From assembly GCF_025860405.1 (NCBI RefSeq), contig NZ_CP063785.1:5953390-6017389 (forward strand): a DNA stretch of 64,000 bases. Direction: 5' to 3'. Shown piece after piece: positions 55,501-62,306 of this stretch; the stretch's first letter is position 1; every line of letters starts with the position of its first letter. Source of the DNA: Tolypothrix sp. PCC 7712 (GTDB lineage Bacteria; Cyanobacteriota; Cyanobacteriia; Cyanobacteriales; Nostocaceae). The notes under the pieces were generated by a model. It saw only the letters and a program-made list of their open reading frames with translations. It had not been told where the DNA came from and did not search any database. Both the position numbers and the translations under genes were made by a program.

Positions 55501-56014
55501 GAATTGAAAAATTTGCAATGTCGCTACTTATTGGTAATGTATTAGATAATATTAATGATTGGGCACTATAGGGAGCCTCTTCAAGAGAATTTATTGCTGG
55601 ATTTTCTGTTTTAAAAGCTAAATTAGGTAAAGAATTATCTGGTGTGACAGCTAATTGCGATCGCGGATTTTGTAAATGAGTTTCTTGAAGTGGAATTTGT
55701 TGGTTATTGTGGTTAATCTTAGAGGCTGTAAATGTAAAATTTATTGTTGGCTTTGCTACTGCTTGACTACTCTGATTCTGGTTTTGTACATAAACAATAG
55801 GTGTTGATTCTGACTCTAGATCAATAGTTGTTGACCAACGTTGCATCTGTTGAGCTAGTAAAGGTAGCCGATTCAGCATATCAGGCGATCGCTCAATAAT
55901 CTTTTGAGCCATGCCATGATTAATCATGCCAGGTTTAGTCAAGCGATTATGCAACCGTTCGAGAAGTTTGGGATTAATAGATTGTTGCCATTTTTGTAAA
56001 TAATTAGATGTCAT
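52496..56014 (-). CDS. Tandem-repeat protein, candidate length ruler or baseplate accessory, 1172 aa
   Basis: The gene lies between the second tube gene and the LysM adaptor. The first ~65 residues are helical (NPKLLERLHNRLTKPGMINH). From about residue 180 to 925 there are about 11.5 tandem repeats of 63-66 residues with the core LPLVEQISSPTIQKKPL, then LESSSVGELTIQRKLD and SLSLPVVKANSETLPE. The repeats are Ser/Leu/Pro-rich, lack Cys and Trp, and look extended or disordered. The last 30 residues form a charged helix (VEKVERRIMRRLVVESERRG). IQRK-type motifs also occur in the linker of the DUF4157 protein. No typical helical tape-measure protein is seen elsewhere in the operon, so this is the best local candidate, but the composition is unlike known tape measures. 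Alternatives are a flexible sheath-lumen or anchoring protein, or cargo. Confidence 0.6.
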   Translation of the reverse strand: MTSNYLQKWQQSINPKLLERLHNRLTKPGMINHGMAQKIIERSPDMLNRLPLLAQQMQRWSTTIDLESESTPIVYVQNQNQSSQAVAKPTINFTFTASKINHNNQQIPLQETHLQNPRSQLAVTPDNSLPNLAFKTENPAINSLEEAPYSAQSLILSNTLPISSDIANFSIPRQLDGESSSLSLPVVKANAEILPENTSLTTNQSLPLVEQISPPTIQKKPLAHLESSSVGELTIQRKSDSSSASSLSLPVVKANAEILPENTSLTTNQSLPLVEQISPPTIQKKPLAHLESSSVGELTIQRKLDSGSASSLSLPMVKANSETLPENTSLTTNQSLPLVEKISSPTIQKQPLNKLESSSFSEFNIQRKLDNESSSLSLPVVKANSETLPEKTSLSTNQELPLVAQISSPTIQKQPLDKLESSSFSEFPIQPKLDNESSSLSLPMVKANSETLPEKTSLTANQELPLVAQISSPTIQKKPLAHLESSSVGEFPIQRKSDSSSASSLSLPVVKANSEILPEKTSLTANQELPLVAQISSPTIQKKPLAHLESSSVGELTIQRKSDSSSASSLSLSVVKANSEILPEKTSLTANQELPLVAQISSPTIQKKPLDKLGSSSFSELNIQRKLDNESSSLSLSVVKANSEILPRNTSLTANQSLPLVAQISSPTIQKKPLAHLESSSVGEFPIQRKLDSGSASSLSLAVVKANSETLAQNTSLTANQSLPLVEQISSPTIQKKPLTNLETSSVEEFPIQRKLDNNSSSNLSLPVVKANAETLPENTSLTTNQSLPLVEQISSSTIQKKPLAHLESSSVGELTIQRKSDSSSASSLSLPVVKADSEILTEKTSLTTNQSLPLVEQISSPTIQKKPLANIETSSVGELTIQRKLDSGSASSLSLPVVKANSETLPQNTSLSANQEIPLLPQNTSLNINSELPLVSPLYQPSISAKLQEIPLVNNLSPAAETLEHHINDETSIDNYIKPINQKLESKNIAGFESGDKSNNLNANQPLLLLRRFSENKFSNINEQIENIRQNHTDNERLYLPIVQVEREPESLDFEPLILANLSAIKQNKDLIDSKLNHQSNLSRTANDKGSSFTHQPTSIAHNNASPPTTITANSSINYHPPPVNLTNQSSVLGVNTQPQINIDALVEKVERRIMRRLVVESERRGKQKWR
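53245..55480 (-). repeat. Array of about 11.5 in-gene repeats of 189-198 bp
   Basis: Each unit encodes 63-66 residues; two length classes differ in the Ser-rich joint (SDSSSASSLSL versus LDNESSSLSL). Adjacent units are often nearly identical at the DNA level, for example the first two, which indicates recent unequal exchange. The last unit is partial and runs into a shorter PLLPQNTSLN-type repeat. Copy number is likely to vary between strains and to be compressed in short-read assemblies. Confidence 0.85.
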
Positions 56015-56139
56015 TTTCGATGGTTATTTGCATTTTCATGATCATTAATAATTAGATAAAGATAGAGATAGGGCTATTTTTTAGTAATTTATTGTCTTGA
56101 ATAAATTACCATCAAAACTTACTCTTATTCCCATCCTCA

Positions 56140-56607
56140 TTAAGCTTTATACACCCCCCTATGAACTAATTCTAAGCGTTCAAAACCAACGACATTACCA
56201 TTACCAGCATTCAGTTGTGGCCCATCCCAAGCTACTGGATAAGCTTTTTTAAAGTTCCATCCTATCAATTTAGACTGCTGATTATCTCGTACCATAATTG
56301 TGCCGTTCAAGAGACGAATTTTGCCCCTAGTGACATCTTCATACCACTTCCATAAATCATCCCTTTCTCCCAATCCGCGAATCAAAACTAAATTAGGATA
56401 GGTGATGTATTTAGGAAATTGATGAACGCGGTGATTCACCCCACCTTCCACATAAGTTTCCAGTTCTATTTTGCTATTTAATCCTGTCACTTCTGAAAAT
56501 CCGCCTATAGTCAGTCCCTCAATTTCTACTGTAAAATTAAAAGCCATATAGGGGTCATGAGGTTCGTCTTGAGAATTCCCTCCCTTTTTTTTTTGCGATT
56601 TTGCCAT
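56140..56607 (-). CDS. Inner tube protein 2 (Afp5/Pvc5-like), 155 aa
   Basis: A gp19-like tail tube fold: YMAFNFTVEIEGLTIGGFSE, VTGLNSKIELETYVEGGVNH, then PNLVLIRGLGERDDLWKWYE and ending VGFERLELVHRG. The N-terminal KKKGGNSQDEPHDP tail is longer and more basic than that of the other tube protein. In Afp/PVC the second tube protein caps the hub and starts tube growth, and the position just before the hub genes fits that role. It is separated from the tail-chaperone genes by a MITE-like insertion and from the repeat gene by 125 bases. Confidence 0.9.
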   Translation of the reverse strand: MAKSQKKKGGNSQDEPHDPYMAFNFTVEIEGLTIGGFSEVTGLNSKIELETYVEGGVNHRVHQFPKYITYPNLVLIRGLGERDDLWKWYEDVTRGKIRLLNGTIMVRDNQQSKLIGWNFKKAYPVAWDGPQLNAGNGNVVGFERLELVHRGVYKA

Positions 56608-56682
56608 AAATATCTCCTTTTAATGGAAAAAAGCCTTAAGAGAATGTTTCAAAAGTCTTGTCGTTGGTAGCAAAATGTTTTC

Positions 56683-56801
56683 GATCCCCCTAAATCCACG
56701 CCACTTGCTACAACGGGGGGGAACCACCGCAACACAGTGGCTCCCCTGTTTAAGGGGTACTTTGAGAAGTTTTGCCTCCCTTTTTAAGGGTTGGGGGGAT
56801 C
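56683..56801. repeat. MITE-like palindromic repeat inside the eCIS operon
   Basis: The ends GATCCCCCTAA and TTGGGGGGATC are inverted repeats. Inside, CCCCTGTTTAAGGGGTAC and CCTCCCTTTTTAAGGG are internal palindromes. This is a common Nostocales interspersed repeat type. It lies in the 250-base gap between the DUF6760-like frame and the second tube gene, so the operon transcript must read through its hairpins. Confidence 0.75.
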
Positions 56802-56859
56802 AATAATTGCTTAAAATAACAACTAACCACTTTTCAAACATCCTCTAAATCTCAAATCA

Positions 56860-57027
56860 TTATTTACCTGACTGCTGATTAATCTGTTGATTAATTTGAG
56901 CGACTTGAGCTACCCACTGTTGTCTTTCCCAATGTTCCATATTCATTACTTGGTGATAAGACCAGTGAAAGTGATAAGAAAGATAAGCTACCTCCTCAAG
57001 TAGACGTTCTGAGGGGTAGCGAACTAC
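56860..57027 (-). CDS. DUF6760-like short frame without a standard start codon, 55 aa
   Basis: The frame reads VVRYPSERLLEEVAYLSYHF, then HWSYHQVMNMEHWERQQWV and a Gln-rich tail. The FHWSY.Q.M.(L/M)EH.(E/D)R..W pattern is that of the small eCIS proteins (DUF6760 type) found beside the tube and tail-chaperone genes, and it also fits the place of Afp6/Pvc6. It is open from 57051, but codons from there to the conserved region include no ATG, GTG or TTG; the first ATG lies in the middle of the domain. It overlaps the end of the 120-residue gene in the -1 frame. It may be made as a frameshift extension of that protein, start at a non-standard codon (GTA or GTT), or be dead. Start coordinate given is the first codon after the G-run. 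Confidence 0.6.
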   Translation of the reverse strand, partial: VVRYPSERLLEEVAYLSYHFHWSYHQVMNMEHWERQQWVAQVAQINQQINQQSGK

Positions 57028-57033
57028 TCCCCC
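57024..57033 (-). other. G-run before stop codon, candidate -1 frameshift site
   Basis: On the minus strand the 120-residue gene ends GTG GGG GAG TAG. A run of five G allows the P-site GGG codon to re-pair one base back, after which the DUF6760-like frame is read without a stop. This is not a canonical X-XXY-YYZ heptamer, because the A-site GAG would mispair, so the signal is suggestive only. Confidence 0.35.
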
Positions 57034-57386
57034 ACTGGAGAAGTTTCTACTTCAAATTCTCCGCCACAATGGGGACAAGCTACCTGAAAGCGAGTATGAC
57101 CATTTTGGTTAATTCGCTGATAAAAATCTTGCAGGTAAACCAAGTCCCCAGAAAACAATTCCTCAATAATTTTGGTATTGAGTTGGTCTAAAGTACCTAG
57201 CTTAGTAATCACTCTTGCTAGCAAAATAATCACCAAATAACCAGGATTTCTCTGTACCCTGGGGTCGCGCAGAGGAGTTATCTCATCATAGGCTGTTGAT
57301 AGTCGCATAACTCCTTCTCGATGAAGGTTTCCTTCTGCATCGACATAGCCATGAGGTAGGGTAAAAAGAAATTCAGTCTGGTGCAT
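57024..57386 (-). CDS. Tail-chaperone-like protein with CxxC motif, 120 aa
   Basis: The protein reads TEFLFTLPHGYVDAEGNLHREG at its start, a common opening in phage and eCIS tail-assembly proteins encoded after the tube gene, followed by VQRNPGYLVIILLARVITKLG and ELFSGDLVYLQDFYQRIN. The C-terminal VACPHCGGEFEVE contributes one CxxC pair, half of a zinc ribbon. It probably acts in tail assembly in the cytoplasm, like phage tail assembly chaperones, rather than being a particle component. It begins 11 bases after the tube gene. Its end overlaps the DUF6760-like frame, the gene pair arrangement seen for frameshifted phage chaperones. Confidence 0.75.
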   Translation of the reverse strand: MHQTEFLFTLPHGYVDAEGNLHREGVMRLSTAYDEITPLRDPRVQRNPGYLVIILLARVITKLGTLDQLNTKIIEELFSGDLVYLQDFYQRINQNGHTRFQVACPHCGGEFEVETSPVGE

Positions 57387-57397
57387 TTTTCCTCACA

Positions 57398-57841
57398 TTA
57401 ACCAACGCTGATACCTTCGTGAACAAATTCTAATGATTCAATTGCTAGTTCGCTAGCAGTAGCATTAAAATCTGGGCCGCTCCAATTGGTAGGCCAACAA
57501 TTTTCTAAGTTCCAACGAATAGTTTCTTCACCTTGATCGTTAGCAAGAATAATCGAAACATTCTTCCGTTCAATTTCCTTACCATCTATCAAATCTTTGT
57601 GCCATTTCCACAGTTCATCGTTATCAGTCATTCCTCGTTTTAAACTAATATTATTAAAACTATTTAAACCAGGAACTTTTCTTTGTCCTAGAGTTTTATC
57701 AGTCCCTTCTCGATATTCTACGACTGCTCTAGTACCATTTAAGCCTGTACATTCTCTAAAGCCTGCATGGACAATGCCATCCCACTCTACCCAGAAATTA
57801 TATCCAGCAAATGGATCGTGAGTATCTTTGATATTAGGCAT
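57398..57841 (-). CDS. Inner tube protein 1 (Afp1/Pvc1-like), 147 aa
   Basis: A gp19-like tube protein: DPFAGYNFWVEWDGIVHAGF, RECTGLNGTRAVVEYREGTD, then KRGMTDNDELWKWHKDLIDG and ending LAIESLEFVHEG. This is the fold that polymerises into the rigid inner tube. The sequence differs markedly from tube protein 2 but shares its start-to-end motif order. It follows the sheath genes by 24 bases, the expected order, and is the probable main tube subunit. Confidence 0.92.
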   Translation of the reverse strand: MPNIKDTHDPFAGYNFWVEWDGIVHAGFRECTGLNGTRAVVEYREGTDKTLGQRKVPGLNSFNNISLKRGMTDNDELWKWHKDLIDGKEIERKNVSIILANDQGEETIRWNLENCWPTNWSGPDFNATASELAIESLEFVHEGISVG

Positions 57842-57865
57842 GATAATTTCTCCTGAAGTATATTA

Positions 57866-59056
57866 CTAAGATTCAACAGATTGGACTTCAACAAACTTCA
57901 CACCGTTACTACGGTGAACTAAGGAAATCACAATAAATTCGCTAGGTGCAGTTGGTGCTAAACCGATTTCTGTTACTATTTGTCCGGTATTACGAATTTC
58001 TGCTGGGTTGGTTTCTGCGTCACATTTGACATAAAAAGCTTCCTCTGGAGTGTCTCCATGAATAGCTCCTTTTTCCCAGAGAAATTCGCAATAGACTGTT
58101 AATTCTCTAACTATCCGATCCCATAAATCGATGTTATTGGGTTCAAAGATAGCGTCAGCCAAATTACGTTCTACCCAACGTAAGACAGTAATTTTTAAGC
58201 GGCGAATATTGATATATTGCCATTCTGGATTTTGGCTTAAGGTTCGCGAACCCCAAATCCGAATTCCTCGACTTCTAAAACTACGGATGCAGTTAACTCC
58301 GGCTCCAATTTCTGCATTTAAAATTTCCCAATCGGCATCAGTAAATAAAATACTTAAATCCAATACTCCTTCTAGTAAATAATTAGCTGGAGCGCGATGA
58401 ACTCCAACTTCGGCATCATTACGCGCATAAATTCCAGCAATATGACCGCAAGGAGGAATATCAGTAGAAGCATTTTCTGTTTTCAGCCAGGGAGTATAGA
58501 GAGCAGCATTATCACCAATTAACCCTTGTTGTTGCTCTTTGAGAGTCTGTATATCTTCAATATTGGAGATATTGAAAGCATCAAGGATAGCAAAGCGATC
58601 GCCCATTCGATCACAATGTTCCAGTACGGCTCTCTGCATTTCCAGCACCTCTGTGGGAGGATTCTGCATAATGTCAGGCGCACATACTAAATCGATGACA
58701 TCTAGTGATTCTATAGCCTGCAATCCATTTTGCAATGCTAATAGAGAGTTATCTGGCAAATGTAAAAAATAACACAAACGACCGCCATTTTCAAAGAAAC
58801 CCCGTACCGCATTAGCTAAATAACTATCAAGAAATATATGTAATTGCACATCATCTAATGGCTGAAAATACTGCACAAACTGAGTCCAGAGGGTGAGCAT
58901 TTTCGGTACAGGAAGACTATGATTCAGAGAATTGTTAACCTTGGGAACACCCAAAAACACCGGAACACCCGTGAGTAAATCCTTACCTGGTAGTGAAGGA
59001 ATATCCTGTAAATAGACACCAGGAGCGCTTAATTTTAGGTGTGTAGATGTCTGCAT
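57866..59056 (-). CDS. Contractile sheath protein 2, 396 aa
   Basis: A phage/CIS tail sheath family protein. The N-terminus SAPGVYLQDIPSLPGKDLLT is the sheath arm; the conserved C-terminal domain has GHIAGIYARNDAEVGVHRAP, INCIRSFRSRGIRIWGSRTL, YINIRRLKITVLRWVERNL, FEPN and EAFYVKCDAETNP. The middle domain (about 100-180) is shorter and different from sheath 1. Afp/PVC particles carry several sheath proteins with distinct positions, so this could be the base- or cap-proximal sheath. It is 31 bases after sheath 1. Confidence 0.9.
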   Translation of the reverse strand: MQTSTHLKLSAPGVYLQDIPSLPGKDLLTGVPVFLGVPKVNNSLNHSLPVPKMLTLWTQFVQYFQPLDDVQLHIFLDSYLANAVRGFFENGGRLCYFLHLPDNSLLALQNGLQAIESLDVIDLVCAPDIMQNPPTEVLEMQRAVLEHCDRMGDRFAILDAFNISNIEDIQTLKEQQQGLIGDNAALYTPWLKTENASTDIPPCGHIAGIYARNDAEVGVHRAPANYLLEGVLDLSILFTDADWEILNAEIGAGVNCIRSFRSRGIRIWGSRTLSQNPEWQYINIRRLKITVLRWVERNLADAIFEPNNIDLWDRIVRELTVYCEFLWEKGAIHGDTPEEAFYVKCDAETNPAEIRNTGQIVTEIGLAPTAPSEFIVISLVHRSNGVKFVEVQSVES

Positions 59057-59087
59057 AGGTTAATCAATTTTGAATATTAGCAATCAG

Positions 59088-60245
59088 TTATTTTTTCTCG
59101 TCTACCAGCTGGCTAATGCGGAAGATGACAAATTCTGCTGGTTCGATTACCGCCACACCAATTTCTGTGACAACCTGACCAAGTTTGCGAGTTTCTATCG
59201 GATTATTTTCAGCATCGCATTTGACGAAAAATGCTTCTTGAGGGGTTGTCCCAAATAATGCACCTTTACGCCATTCGTTAGTCAGGAATGCAGTAATATT
59301 GCGGCGTATCTTTGCCCATAGTTCTGTATTATTAGGTTCAAAGACTACCCATTGAGTGCCTTCATCAATTGATTCCCGTAGGTAATTAAATTGGCGACGA
59401 ATATTGATGTATTTGAAGTCTGGATTATCCTTACCTGCGCCTAAAGTCCGCGCTCCCCAAATACGGATGTTCCCGTTGAGATTGCGAATGCAATTGATCC
59501 CATCACTGTTGAGAGGTTCTTGCTTGGCTTTGCTGATATCTTGCTTTAAGCCTACAGCCCCTAAAATTGGTTCGTTAGCAGGTGCTTTGTGAACGCCTCT
59601 TTTATCATCAACACGAGCATACACACCAGCAACATGTCCGCTGGGAGGAATAAATTTTAGCTCTTTGCTAACGGGATCGTAAACTTGAATCCAAGGATAA
59701 TATACTGCCGCAAAGTCTGAATTTCCTATTAGTTTCTGACTACCTGGTTTGAGTTGCTCTGAATCAGGGGGGATATCTTCTTCTGTATCCAAAATCGCAA
59801 AGCGATCGCCTAAACTACGACAGTGTATATCAATTTTAGCTAGGGCTGTTTTACTGGTAACTCCAGGCGCAGCCACAATAGCAATTTCATCAATGGCTTC
59901 AAATTTATCTAGAGCATCATCGAGTTTAGCTTCTTCTGTCACCCAAGTGACAAAACACCTAGTCCCCCCATTTCTAAAAAAGCCATACACAGCATGAGCG
60001 AGGGTATTCTGACCAGAATTAGCAGCGAAATCTCCAAAATATTTCTTGAATTCTGTGAAGTTTGTACAGAGTTTCACTTCACCATGATTAGTTGGTATTG
60101 TTTCCGCTTCGACACCATCACTAGCCGCCGCTAGATTAATGATACCAATAAAACCAGCTGTACTGGTTCCTACACCAACAATAGGTGCTAATCCTGAAGA
60201 AACTTCTTCAACATAAACACCAGGGGCAAGATAAGTGGAAGGCAT
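59088..60245 (-). CDS. Contractile sheath protein 1, 385 aa
   Basis: N-terminus STYLAPGVYVEEVSSGLAPI is the typical sheath linker arm. It carries FRNGGTRCFVTWV, then the conserved C-terminal domain GHVAGVYARVDDKRGVHKAP, INCIRNLNGNIRIWGARTLG, YINIRRQFNYLRESI, FEPNN and PQEAFFVKCDAENNP. On sequence it is the closer match to the main Afp2/Pvc2-type sheath subunit. It contracts to drive the inner tube outward. It starts the sheath-tube block, 64 bases after the carboxypeptidase-regulatory-like gene. Confidence 0.93.
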   Translation of the reverse strand: MPSTYLAPGVYVEEVSSGLAPIVGVGTSTAGFIGIINLAAASDGVEAETIPTNHGEVKLCTNFTEFKKYFGDFAANSGQNTLAHAVYGFFRNGGTRCFVTWVTEEAKLDDALDKFEAIDEIAIVAAPGVTSKTALAKIDIHCRSLGDRFAILDTEEDIPPDSEQLKPGSQKLIGNSDFAAVYYPWIQVYDPVSKELKFIPPSGHVAGVYARVDDKRGVHKAPANEPILGAVGLKQDISKAKQEPLNSDGINCIRNLNGNIRIWGARTLGAGKDNPDFKYINIRRQFNYLRESIDEGTQWVVFEPNNTELWAKIRRNITAFLTNEWRKGALFGTTPQEAFFVKCDAENNPIETRKLGQVVTEIGVAVIEPAEFVIFRISQLVDEKK

Positions 60246-60309
60246 GATATTTTTTCCTTTGTTGATAATTGTAATTATCGGACAAATGCAATTGACAATT
60301 AAGCAAATT

Positions 60310-61215
60310 TCAATTGCTAGTCAACTGAAAATTTAAGGATTTAATTTCCCCTTTTTGTAGATTTATTTCTTTTTGTTGTTTGGTATATCCTTGAGCCGAA
60401 ACTATGACTGTGATGGGAGTATTTCTAGCTGCTATACCAACAAATCGGTAATTCCATTCTCCCTGTATTTGTTTAATTATTTGCTTACAGCTAAAAGTGT
60501 AGTTTTCACTCCCTTGAATTTGCACTTTAGCCATACAAATCGCTTCGGAATCATCCGCACTTGTGATTTTTCCTAGCAGCGTTGTTGGTATTAATTTTAA
60601 CTCTACTCTATTAATATCATCAAGTAGATCTATATTTTGATTTTGCTTAATAATATTAATATTAGTTGCATTTTTTGAGGCAATTGTAACTTGACCTTGA
60701 CTCTTTGTATAACGCAGTTGAGTATCAGCTAAATATGCTTCTAATTGATATACTCCATCTGGTAAATCCATAAAGTAGAACCAACCATCAGAGATTGTTT
60801 GAGTACGTCCGAGTTGAGCTTGTTTAGTTTTTGGGGTGTTGGGTAAGTAGTCAGAAATTTCCTGAAAAGCTTGAAATTTATGCTGATTACTGAGGCGATT
60901 ATCATCCAATATATCCTGAAATAATTGCAGCTTATCAGCATTTTTTAAGTAAGGACTTCTCAGTTGTTCCCGAAAATCTTGAATCTCAGGATTTAGATTT
61001 TGATTCTCTAGATTGAGGTTGGTATTTAATGAATAGCACTGCAGTGGCAAATTTCGTAATCCCAAAACTTTAGTCTGGAAAATAACAAAGTTAATAAACT
61101 CATCAGGAGCATCAATAATTTTAACCACAGCGCCTGAAATTCCCTGTCCTGTAATGGCATCCTTAACTTGTCCAGCCATTGCTACTTGATGATGAAATCT
61201 TTGTCGTTTCAGCAT
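60310..61215 (-). CDS. Carboxypeptidase-regulatory-like (beta-sandwich) accessory protein, 301 aa
   Basis: It contains VAMAGQVKDAITGQGISGAV and a second beta domain with GKITSADDSEAICMAKVQIQ and ITVIVSAQGYTKQQKEINLQ, both typical of carboxypeptidase regulatory-like (CarboxypepD_reg) folds. Between them is a helical stretch (about 85-150) followed by DGWFYFMDLPDGVYQLEAYL, again that fold. There is no catalytic domain. It probably forms an adhesive or structural part of the particle. Position between terminator and sheath is common in eCIS clusters, but its role is unknown. Confidence 0.65.
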   Translation of the reverse strand: MLKRQRFHHQVAMAGQVKDAITGQGISGAVVKIIDAPDEFINFVIFQTKVLGLRNLPLQCYSLNTNLNLENQNLNPEIQDFREQLRSPYLKNADKLQLFQDILDDNRLSNQHKFQAFQEISDYLPNTPKTKQAQLGRTQTISDGWFYFMDLPDGVYQLEAYLADTQLRYTKSQGQVTIASKNATNINIIKQNQNIDLLDDINRVELKLIPTTLLGKITSADDSEAICMAKVQIQGSENYTFSCKQIIKQIQGEWNYRFVGIAARNTPITVIVSAQGYTKQQKEINLQKGEIKSLNFQLTSN

Positions 61216-61255
61216 TTTTTTTGATGGTGTTCAGAAAAGAATTCAGAAATTAGGA

Positions 61256-61378
61256 ATCATATCTGTGAAGGTCGGTAATGGGTAATGGGAAAGGAAAATA
61301 CAATTTACCAATTACCAATTACCAATTACCAATTACCAATTAACAACCAGATAGTAAGTAATTAGCCGGACTTGATAT
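61256..61378. repeat. Interspersed repeat pair, copy 2, inside the eCIS operon
   Basis: The ends match the repeat at 27482-27606: ATCATATCTGTGAAGGTCGG at the left and TAAGTAATTAGCCGGACTTG at the right. The middle holds five to six tandem ACCAATT units instead of the sequence of copy 1. It lies in the 200-base gap between the terminator gene and the carboxypeptidase-regulatory-like gene. Confidence 0.75.
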
Positions 61379-61418
61379 CAAGATTAATAGTTGATTCTGT
61401 GGTTATTTATATTTAGCT

Positions 61419-62003
61419 TTACAATACCCTGAACAGTTCATTTCTTGCATCCAGAACTAGAGGAACTTCTGTTGTGGGTTCTTCAACAGGAACAGAAATT
61501 GTCACTGTGTAAGTGAGTGCGGCTTTTGGTTTTCCTCCTATTGCTTGCCAAAATTCCCCTAAACTTTGTAAGTAACTAGAACGTAAACTAACGCCACTGG
61601 GAAGTGGTTCTTGGCCTTTCAAACTGCCTTGTAAAATTGCTGCTGGTAATGTCCGATAACGCAGCAACAATTTCATTACTTCTCCTAAGATGTGATGTTC
61701 TTGTTGGGGGTCATCAGAATTCACCCAAGCGGTAATCAAATAGGAACAATCTATTCTAGCTGGAGAACGTTTTTTAACGGCTGTACCATTTTGTAGACGT
61801 TGCACCGACCATTCACTACTCCGTAATTCCAGATTTTCCCGCACATCATAAAGAAAAAGGTTGATGGCTGGTTTCTGTTTGATAGACCCTTCTATTGGCA
61901 TATCAAAGCTAATCGCTACTTTTGTTTCGCTGGATTTATTTAACCCTGGCAATTCGTGAGTTATTAATTGTTCTAAGGTGCTATCCAAGTCATCTAGCAT
62001 CAC
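61419..62003 (-). CDS. Tail terminator/cap protein (DUF4255, Pvc16-like), 194 aa
   Basis: The DUF4255 pattern is clear: LEQLITHELPGLNKSSETKV at the start, KPAINLFLYDVRENLELRSS, RIDCSYLITAWVNSDDPQQE, HHILGEVMKLLLRYRTLPAA, then AALTYTVTISVPVEE. In Afp and PVC particles this protein caps tube and sheath and stops their growth. It is 35 bases after the coiled-coil gene. Length and motif order are normal. An early position in the operon is the usual arrangement in cyanobacterial and actinobacterial clusters, whereas in Afp it is the last gene. Confidence 0.88.
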   Translation of the reverse strand: MMLDDLDSTLEQLITHELPGLNKSSETKVAISFDMPIEGSIKQKPAINLFLYDVRENLELRSSEWSVQRLQNGTAVKKRSPARIDCSYLITAWVNSDDPQQEHHILGEVMKLLLRYRTLPAAILQGSLKGQEPLPSGVSLRSSYLQSLGEFWQAIGGKPKAALTYTVTISVPVEEPTTEVPLVLDARNELFRVL

Positions 62004-62038
62004 TAAATTCCTATTGAAGAAGCAGAAGGCTGAAGAAA

Positions 62039-62275
62039 TTAAGGTTCAGACATCATTTCTATAGTAGAGTGGGAAAATTTCTCTACTTTATGATTCTGTT
62101 GGCTATTAAACAAAGCCAATTCTTCTTCTAATACTTGAATTGCACCACTAATGCGGAGTAATGTTTCTCGCAGGTTGGCTTTTTGTGCATCTAAATTAGC
62201 TATTGCTTTCTGCCCTGCTTCATATTCTGTTGTTAGCGCCTGAAGGCGCTTTTCTAGTTGTTCCTTCATTGCCAT
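62039..62275 (-). CDS. Short coiled-coil protein, 78 aa
   Basis: Residues 1-60 form one heptad-type helix (KEQLEKRLQALTTEYEAGQK, then LRETLLRISGAIQVLEEELA), with a short polar tail. It has no other domain. It lies 31 bases after the fibre-like gene and 35 bases before the terminator gene on the same strand. It could be a fibre chaperone or trimerisation partner. No function is assigned. Confidence 0.65.
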   Translation of the reverse strand: MAMKEQLEKRLQALTTEYEAGQKAIANLDAQKANLRETLLRISGAIQVLEEELALFNSQQNHKVEKFSHSTIEMMSEP

Positions 62276-62306
62276 CTCACTTTTTATTCACAGGTCTTAA
62301 TTAACC

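Noticed and set aside
52496-56014. Calling the repeat protein a definite tape measure
   Set aside because: Position fits, but the Ser/Pro-rich repeats lack the long helical, partly hydrophobic character of known tape measures, so it is kept as a candidate only.
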